Positions 57,225-64,000 of a stretch of 64,000 nucleotides of DNA are shown here, one piece after another. This DNA comes from Tubulanus polymorphus (lineage: Eukaryota > Nemertea > Palaeonemertea > Tubulaniformes > Tubulanidae). The translations under genes and the position numbers were made by a program. The notes below the pieces were generated by a model. It searched no databases and had not been told where the DNA came from. It saw nothing but the letters and a program-made list of their open reading frames with translations. Where the stretch lies: positions 12,952,275 to 13,016,274 of the forward strand of contig NC_134032.1 in assembly GCF_964204645.1 (NCBI RefSeq). Reading direction: 5' to 3'. Numbering within the stretch: position 1 is the stretch's first letter; the number at the start of each line of letters is the position of its first letter.

Positions 57225-57400
57225 TGGCAATCGAGGATTCCACCCGTGGCAAGCGGAAGTCCACCAGGTGTGCTAGTAGTCGCTTGGTCTTCCGCGTTAG
57301 ATTTCGTTCTTCATTTCAATTAAAATCGAATCAACCTTCATCTTAGATAAATCAATTATTCATGAAAACTAGGTACCAATCACTGAGTATAAAAATGAAA
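57225..57400 (+). mobile_element. RepA with truncated RepB tail
   Basis: GTGGCAATCGAGGATTCCAC and GGCAAGCGGAAGTCCACCAG are followed by AAATCGAATCAACCTTC and a decayed tail. Confidence 0.5.
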
Positions 57401-57454
57401 ATTGTAATGTATATTACGGGATTAGGGAGAAACAAGGGAATACTCGAAGATGCT

Positions 57455-57808
57455 GATATAACCCTGAGTGGCGCTCAGCGGGTTGGGGGGTAAAAAAGCC
57501 TACTAATAGTGGGTTTAGAGAAAAGGGGAACCTCAAACTATACTAATACTTTCCTGATTGATGCTTTGTGGGTTGAGGGGAAAATTAAACTCCTTATTAA
57601 AATTAATCTCCCTCCCTGAGTGGCGCTCAGCTGGTTGAAAGATAAAGGATTATCGAAACGTTCTAATAATTCCTCGAGCTATGATCAGTGGGTTGCGAAA
57701 AAAGGAACCTTGAACCTACTGTTCATACCTAGAGTGCTGCATATTTACTTGAGGGGGAAATGAACCTCATAACTCCTGATAATTCCTTGAGTGCTGCTTA
57801 GTGGGTTG
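57455..57808 (+). repeat. Degenerate tandem repeat upstream of the large RD-rich exon
   Basis: Five or six units (55-90 bp) carry CCTGAGTGGCGCTCAGCGGG, CCTGAGTGGCGCTCAGCTGG, TTGAGTGCTGCTTAGTGGG and similar. It ends about 70 bp before the exon acceptor at 57878. Confidence 0.7.
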
Positions 57809-57878
57809 GCGGTTGGAAACAGTACACACACAGCACAGAAACGAATGTAAGACTAATTCCTAATCTTTCCATTTGCAG

Positions 57879-60303
57879 TGCTATGACAATCCGGTGTTTA
57901 CATCGGACGAATGGATTCTGAAGTATGGAAACGGAGCTAGTCCAGTAGGGGTCGCCGCAATGCATATTCCGCCAAGTGCTCAAGATCGTCAGGATAGAAC
58001 ACCGTCGAACGACAACCTATCGGAACGGCCTCGTGCGGAGCGACCCGAACACTTGTCGCGTCGTCCCCGCACGCGAGGCGAAGGCGTCGACCACGATCGC
58101 CGAATTCCGAAAGACACGCCGCCGTCTTCTTCAGAAAGTTATCCGGACGGCAGAGACCGACGAGAGGGGGGTCGAGATGGGTCGCAGGCTCCGCGCGACC
58201 GGCACGTTCCGGAGGGTATGGGTCGCGGGCGCGATCGTCCGCACAGAGATGGCCGCGATCGTTACGCGAGAGATCAAAACAGAGATAAAGATCATAGGGG
58301 TCCGGAATTCGGTAGCGGGCGAGGTGATCGGACGGAGAGGGGTGACAGGAGGAATCGCGAACGCGGACCGGCGAATATTTCCGATAGACCGCGTCGTTTC
58401 GAAAGTCGCGAAAGAACGGACGGACCGCGCGAGAAAATAGTTCGATCGCGGGATCGTCTCGAGCGAATCGATAGCCGCGAAGGCACCGGTCGGCGCTTCC
58501 AGAGTCGGGAGCGGCTTTATCGACCGGAGAGACACGATTCGCGCGATAGTATCGACTCCCGCGGCGGAGGTGGAGGCGGGACGTACGACAGTCGAGAGCG
58601 TCTAGAAAGCGGTCGCGATCACCGCGATCAATCGAACAGGGACGAGCGATACGATTCCGGCGATACGATCGATAATAACAGAGACCGCGCCGAGAGGCCT
58701 CGATACCCACCACGTGATCACCACGATTCCCCGCGCCGTCGCGAGGATATTAGACCACGTGATCGCGGTGGCGGCGGCAGGGACCGATATGATAAAGGAC
58801 CTCGTGCGAGACGTACGTCGGAATCTGGCGACCCGTATTCACCCGACTCGAGAGTACCGTACAACGATAATCGACGCTCGGAACGTCGACCTCGCCGTGA
58901 TCGCGACCGGGACCTCGACCGGTCGGGGATCATGTGTGAGCGCGACGGACGAGGAGACGGAGATAGCGCCAGCGATCGCGGTAAAGAACCAACAACGCGC
59001 GATCGCCTGGACGCCGACAACAAGCCTTACAGAGACACCTCGCGGGAGAAGAGCGAATCGCGACGGGAATTGAGACCCGAGCGGGATAACGAGACAGGTA
59101 TTGTTCGCAGTCAGAGTTGGAGAGGTTCGCAAGTCGAAGTGAGGGGCAGCAGCAGAGACAGTAGAGACGCGACGGCGCCGGCACAAATCCCACCCCAGTC
59201 GCCTCGACCGCCTATAACCGACGGAGGCCAACCCGGTGATAAAACTAATCTCAATTCAGGACAAAATATGAACATATCGCGATCGAATAGTAAACAATTT
59301 AGTCAAAATAACCCATCAGGCGGAGGGGCGAGTGTACTAGGAAATATATCTTCCAACGCCCATATACGAAATGGGACTATATTAGATAATGATAGTAGCG
59401 CTAGTGCCATCGGTAATAAAAGCGATCACCGTGCTATAATGAAACCTACATTTTCGAATTTAGATCGCAAAGACTCATCACGCACAAGTCATTTTCCATC
59501 ACACAGGCAGCAGCCGGATACTGCTGATTTCACTCAAATCAAAGACCATCAATCAGGACCGGAGACTAGGGGTAACGATAGCCAAACTAGTACGGCAGCG
59601 GCGGCAGCAGCGGCAGTAGTAGCGGCGGGTAGAATGTCCGCGCGGCGACCGTGTCCACCTGGCGACGATCCCGATAAACCGAACATGCAACTAGTAAATC
59701 GAGCGTTAAAGGTATCGCAGCGAGCCGGTACCGCGACGCTGCGCCGCGATCAACCGGGTTCGGCCGCCGGCGGTGCCAAACCGAACGTAATATTCTATCA
59801 GAATCGATTCGCCGTCGTCGCTGGGAAAGATGGCGCCGCCGAGGACGAATCCGGCGCGAACGACGCGCACTTGCAGCAGACGGCGACAGGTGCGCGCAGG
59901 CCGCAGAGTCTCGGCACGATATCGCAGAACGATCCGAACGTCCCGATCGACCTGTCACCGGCGCCGTTCGGTCCAAGTTCTTCGTCGCAGTTAGCAAACA
60001 ACCCGACGGGACCGAAACCGATGGATATGGAGGAAACGTCCGTCACGATGGACCAACCGGCGTCCGACGAGCAGAAAAAATCCTCGCCGAAAGTGAAAGT
60101 TAAAAATCCGAGGAAATCGTCGATTTTTCAAAAGATTTCTGACGTTTTAGTTGATAATCGTATGAAAAACGCGCACGGTGCCTCGCTATTACCGGGACAA
60201 GAGACCCATAGAATATTGAAACGAACGCTTAATATTATTTTTGTGACGATTGGGATCATTTTGTTCATTGCTGTGATCGTTGTGATAATATACACATCCG
60301 TAG
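57879..60303 (+). CDS. Large exon: Arg/Asp-rich cytoplasmic region plus transmembrane helix of a putative type II membrane protein
   Basis: A strong acceptor (CTAATCTTTCCATTTGCAG) starts the exon in phase 0; it runs open for 808 codons and meets a donor (GTAG/GTAAGT) at 60304, phase 1. The peptide starts CYDNPVFTSDEWILKYG (an NPVF motif). A long Arg/Asp/Glu-rich, SR-protein-like low-complexity region follows to about residue 430, then Ser/Asn/Gln-rich sequence and an Ala run. Near the C-terminus are KPMDMEETSVTM, a basic stretch, HRILKR and one hydrophobic helix (LNIIFVTIGIILFIAVIVV). Positive residues before the helix predict cytoplasmic N-terminus and outward C-terminus. If the intron is retained the product ends two codons later (GK, TGA) as a tail-anchored form. 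Long opposite-strand ORFs here are shadows. Family unknown; the extracellular part is not in the window. Confidence 0.75.
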
Positions 60304-62460
60304 GTAAGTGAAATAGATCGAGCACACAAGCGAGGTCACAACATTATTTATATCTCAACATTAATTAATAAAATGTATATACCGTGACATTTTTTTCAGG
60401 AATTTATGGGTGTTATTTTGGGGGATCATAATTACTTAGATGCCTGACGCTTGATGCAAGCCGATTTCGTATTCTAAACTCAGCCATTTTTCGTACTAAC
60501 CACGACAAGGGCTAGTTTTGAACGGAAAATAATTAGAACAACATTTAGAATATGAATATGGAAATTTATCGCTTCTTATTTGGGAGCAATACGAGACTAA
60601 TAATTGCTTCAATTTTTGTTTGTAGATTCTACTATACTTCATATTTGCAGATGGTTACTTTTCGAAATTTTCGAACAATTTCGATAATGAGTTTTTTCGC
60701 TGCAATGATAAAATGCGGTCGATCTCGCTTAGGTCGTCATCGGATAAATCATCAAATTAAGTCTCTACTTTTCTAGTCACAATTTGTTTTTCCAATTCAA
60801 TTGACTAAGTGTAATAAGTCATCGTTTGGATAAGTCATCAACGTCATCCACGTCATTCCGATGAAGACCATTTAAGCTAGATCAGCTGTAGTTGATGTTA
60901 GCATCACGATTTTTACTTATATCAGGAAGGTGGGGGTGAAATTGACGAAGACAGCCGACCCGTTCATATTCCATTCACTCCCGCCTACCGATTTACATGA
61001 TGCCCCTCAAACTTCATCCAGGAACGCGTACGCATCGATATTAATGTGCATCAGACTTCGTTTACTCCGGAGTCGATTGCCTCGGATCTCCGATCTGACT
61101 ATACGTCACAATTCTCCCAGCTGAAATCTATCGTGATAAAGACCTCACCTGATACAAGCTCCGACCTCCTCGAAATTCGCGTACCTCGGAGAGAGAGAGT
61201 TGTATGGTCCCGCGAGATCCGAGGCAAACGAAGTATAACATATGTTTATATTTTGTGATTGATGAGTTCGTGAACTGATTTTAATATTCTATGTTCCAGC
61301 TTGTGAAACAATAGAAGCATCGGACAATTTCTAACAATAATGAATACGATTATTCATATTTATCTATTTCATGTTCAGATTTTCGTACGCTATCGTGATA
61401 TATGTACATTAATAGTGACAGTTCGTAAAGTACATACGTGCAATCCAAATAAAAATACTCCGACATCGATTCCATTGTCGGACTGTAAAAGAAAAATTTG
61501 CCATACTCGGATTGTCGAACGCAAATTTCTCCGACATTGGGAGATAAGTTTATGAATCGTTATAGTACTTAAGTATCCTTAGGAGCATAAAAAATGTGTT
61601 CCAAATTTGATTGAAAATCACCACAACTTTACGAAAGACCCACTTTTGGTAACGCCATCTGTTGGCCGAGTTGGTTTCGCAGATTTTCCATTTTCAAAAT
61701 TAGTGAATCGTAGTACCTCAGAACGCAAACTAGACATGTTTTAAGTCAAACAATGATTTATTGGTAAAATGAAGGATAATTGGAGGAAAATCTATCGTAT
61801 AATATTCAAGTAATTCATATTCCAGATAAATTAGTTATCATTATATCTCACAGATAACTGATAATTTACTTCGGATAATGCAATTATAATTTACGCTCGA
61901 AACTCGACAATAAAATCCATCCTTGTTGATAATTTTTAACCACGGATCGCGGCAATAAAGCGAGTAAATACGCGGAAACCTGTTGCACATATTACGTATA
62001 GGGACAGCTGTCGTATTGCTAGTTAACTATGCGGGTATGTTTATAACGGGGAATATACCGCCGTACAGGCCTGCCAGGACTGCCATTACCGATTACATCG
62101 GATACGTCCCAAAGGATATCATTATGCGACGGAAGATCGTATTGTTTTACCTTCGTTGACGCGTCATTAGAAAGTACGGATTATAATACGTCGTAAGGTT
62201 GTATAAACTGAGGGTAAAATCGCGATAGCTGCGAACGATTATAGTTGGCTATAGATACGTATGTTGAATTCAATAACAACCGCCTGGAATCATTGAATAA
62301 AATAATTGAAAGCATTGTGAACTACATTCAAACGATAATAGACTACAGTTTATTATTAAAACCGATCACGGGCAACTAAACTGAAATTCGTGATTTCTTT
62401 GGTGTAATAATAGTTATTTCGTCATCCATCAGAGTATTGGAGCTTCTATGTAGAGCCCTT
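60304..62460. other. Probable intron between the two transmembrane exons
   Basis: A/T-rich. A decayed RepB end (AACGCCATCTGTTGGCC) lies at 61651. ORFs at 60930-61258 have no acceptor/donor pair or domain that I can support. Confidence 0.45.
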
Positions 62461-62470
62461 GCACATACGA

Positions 62471-62526
62471 TGACGTCATAAAAAATCCTATATCGATTCT
62501 ATAGAGATCGTGTGCGTGTGACGTCA
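62471..62526 (+). promoter_or_regulatory. Two CRE sites upstream of the short transmembrane exon
   Basis: Perfect TGACGTCA palindromes (CREB/ATF consensus) at 62471-62478 and 62519-62526, 164-219 bp before the ATG at 62690. Together with the TATA-like box downstream they suggest an independent promoter for this exon. Confidence 0.45.
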
Positions 62527-62614
62527 TAATTTGTACCGGACTGAGTCAGTGATCGAATCTGTACTTGTCAAAACGAAAGATATACTTGTAGATCTGCCGT
62601 GCGCCGAAGTACAA

Positions 62615-62624
62615 GTATTTATAA
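62615..62624 (+). promoter_or_regulatory. TATA-like box
   Basis: TATTTATAAA lies about 66-75 bp before the ATG at 62690. A start site about 30 bp downstream would give a 5' UTR of about 40-45 nt. Confidence 0.4.
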
Positions 62625-62689
62625 ACGGTTAGATTGGGTTATTGTTAAAATTGTTTAGTTTTATATACGATAAATTCTGAAAAGCAAAC

Positions 62690-63023
62690 ATGCAGCACAA
62701 TCAGCAGCCAGACGTCGAGTATTTTCCGAATAAGAAACCGCTGGACATCGACGACACGTCCGTCACGATGCAACCGTCGATCAACGAATCGAAAACGCAA
62801 ATCCACGTGAAGAAGGCGCGAAGCTGGTTCAAACGGATCAATCACGTGCTGGAGGATAAATCGAAGAAGAGTCTGACGACCGAATCGGACGCCGGTAGTA
62901 CGGTCGTCGATGCGAATAGCGGGCATCACCGTATTCTGAAACGAGCTTTGAATATCATATTCGTAACGATCGGGGTGTTCCTGCTGTTAGCCGTGATTGT
63001 AGTGATCATATATACTATCGTCA
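62690..63023 (+). CDS. Short first exon: cytoplasmic tail plus transmembrane helix, related to 57879-60303
   Basis: ATG follows an in-frame TGA (62678-62680), fixing the start. The exon encodes about 111 residues: MQHNQQPDVEYFPNKK, then KPLDIDDTSVTM, a basic HVKKARSWFKRINHVL segment, HRILKRALNIIFVTIG and the helix to VIIYTIV. It then meets a donor (GTCA/GTAAGT) at 63024, phase 1. Motif order, spacing and donor position match the C-terminus of the 57879 exon (KP-D-TSVTM, VK...F..I..VL.D, HRILKR.LNIIFVTIG). The predicted topology is N-in, C-out. Without splicing it would read 15 more codons to TAG. It is either an alternative first exon of the same gene or the first exon of a tandem paralogue. 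Confidence 0.75.
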
Positions 63024-63204
63024 GTAAGTGCATCAGTTATATATACATGAAATTGAAAGAGGTTTTTTAGTATTTAGTAAAAAACCTTATTTGGAATCCT
63101 GTGGAGTTGAATGATTATAATGATGTGTGTAGCGTGTAGCGTACAGTGAACGGGTGGTGGGCTCCGGGTAGCAGCAGTCAGCCAGGGCCAAATTCGGTTT
63201 TCGT

Positions 63205-63535
63205 ATCTAGTCGACCAGTGGTCGGAACTAATAACCGAATGCGCTTAATTTCCGAACTATTTCCGGAATATAGTTCCGACTAATTAACATTCGGTTTCAC
63301 TCAGTTCGACTTATAGTACACTAACTCCGATTACCGAAGTTCTCCGTGGGTGAACTATGGTTTTCCAATAGTGGTCGGATCTGATAACCAAACGCACAAT
63401 AGTTCGGTCGTAACGCATTTCACAGTGTCGGCCATGTTGGAAATTGGCCCAAACTACAGCGACCGCGCTCAATACCGTTGCCGACTAGTTCCGACTTACT
63501 GACATCGGTTTCACTTTAGTTCACCCCGTCTTTCG
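63205..63535. repeat. Dispersed repeat (GTGGTCGGAACTAATAACCG), copy 2, internally duplicated
   Basis: Two partial units start at about 63216 and 63368 (CAGTGGTCGGAACTAATAAC, TAGTGGTCGGATCTGATAAC). The second runs on through TTCGGTCGTAACGCATTTCA and AACTACAGCGACCGCG as in the copy at 56512. Confidence 0.7.
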
Positions 63536-64000
63536 CGTAGGCTTACTGCGCTCTATAGTCAATCCAGGGTTGTATGCTTGAATGCTGGGCTCAGTATCAT
63601 GCGGGACAAAATAATCCTTGGGAACATTTTGAAATTTGATACGGTGTGTTTCTTGGTGTTCTGCTTTCCATCGACCAATAGCGGAAAGAAACCCCGAAAC
63701 CACTTGTAATGTCCTTATATAGACACTCAGCTCTCCGATATCATTTTTTCTAGCCATTCGCAGTTTTCGAAATACGTTTTTTATAGATTTCGTCGGAAAC
63801 CCAACTAGGACCTCAAGACATTAACTTACATTCCGATGATTCCAGGTCGTTCTCACAATTTCTGATTGAGGCTTACTAGAATTCTTGAACGTTACATTTT
63901 GAAGGTCGATAGCTGCGGCACACATTTTTATTTATTGTCGCGCGGTCGTCACATTTCATATTGCAGCTGCAAATCCTATCATTGCACCAGAACAAAACAG
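63536..64000. other. Window end, probable intron
   Basis: No exon recognised. If the transmembrane exons splice onward, the acceptor lies beyond the window or was not identified here. Confidence 0.4.

Noticed and set aside
57937-59997. Long minus-strand ORFs (up to 258 codons) opposite the RD-rich exon
   Set aside because: Arg/Asp/Ser-biased codons on the plus strand keep the antisense frames open; only the plus frame has splice sites and a transmembrane domain.

Overview
This window is eukaryotic nuclear DNA, most likely from an invertebrate animal. The evidence is split genes with canonical GT-AG introns, a calmodulin-like gene with animal-type exon structure, a single-exon rhodopsin-family peptide-type GPCR, tRNA-derived SINE-like repeats, many short inverted-repeat elements and long non-coding stretches. 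The gene style and repeat load would suit a lophotrochozoan such as a mollusc, annelid or brachiopod, but the sequence alone does not prove a phylum.

Layout. (1) 184-1137 (+): a complete-looking seven-helix GPCR. (2) 8045-12651 (-): a calmodulin-like four-EF-hand gene. Five coding exons can be joined exactly by splice sites into 155 codons plus stop; the exon carrying the start codon was not found. A possible small ORF lies downstream at 6985-7152 (-). (3) About 12.7-33 kb: no convincing gene, but many mobile-element remnants, minisatellites and foldbacks. (4) 33.4-42.7 kb (-): four ATG-initiated ORFs, each ending in frame (phase 0) at a GT splice donor. They are candidate alternative first exons of one gene whose body lies at lower coordinates or is unrecognised. 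A possible 18-nt microexon at 31229-31246 and a possible internal exon near 47 kb fit the same direction. (5) 47-57.8 kb: repeats. (6) 57879-60303 and 62690-63023 (+): two exons that encode related C-terminal modules, a conserved KP-D-TSVTM motif followed by HRILKR and one transmembrane helix. They are attached to very different N-termini, one of about 700 Arg/Asp-rich residues and one of about 60. Both stop at the same aligned position at a GTAAGT donor in the same phase. The best reading is alternative 5' exons of one type II membrane protein gene, or tandem paralogues, whose extracellular part lies beyond the window.

Repeats. One family, RepA, is a unit of about 77 bp containing a GTGGCAAGTGAGGATCCACC-like core. 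It occurs as tandem arrays at six or more places and as single copies joined to an A/T-rich tail (RepB) that ends near GCGCCATCTGGTGG. Others are palindromic MITE-like elements (GGGGCCAGTTGCACAG ends), an AGCC..CGATCACACGA-ended element, pogo/Tigger-like fragments (CAGTCAAACCCCGTTATAACG), a 421-bp element with perfect 38-bp inverted ends and a 4-bp target duplication, a long foldback at 48 kb, and a dispersed tandem-repeat element with a unit of about 110 bp. The strongest sequence-level observations are the paired transmembrane exons, the cluster of phase-0 candidate first exons and the transposon-to-satellite relationship of RepA/RepB.
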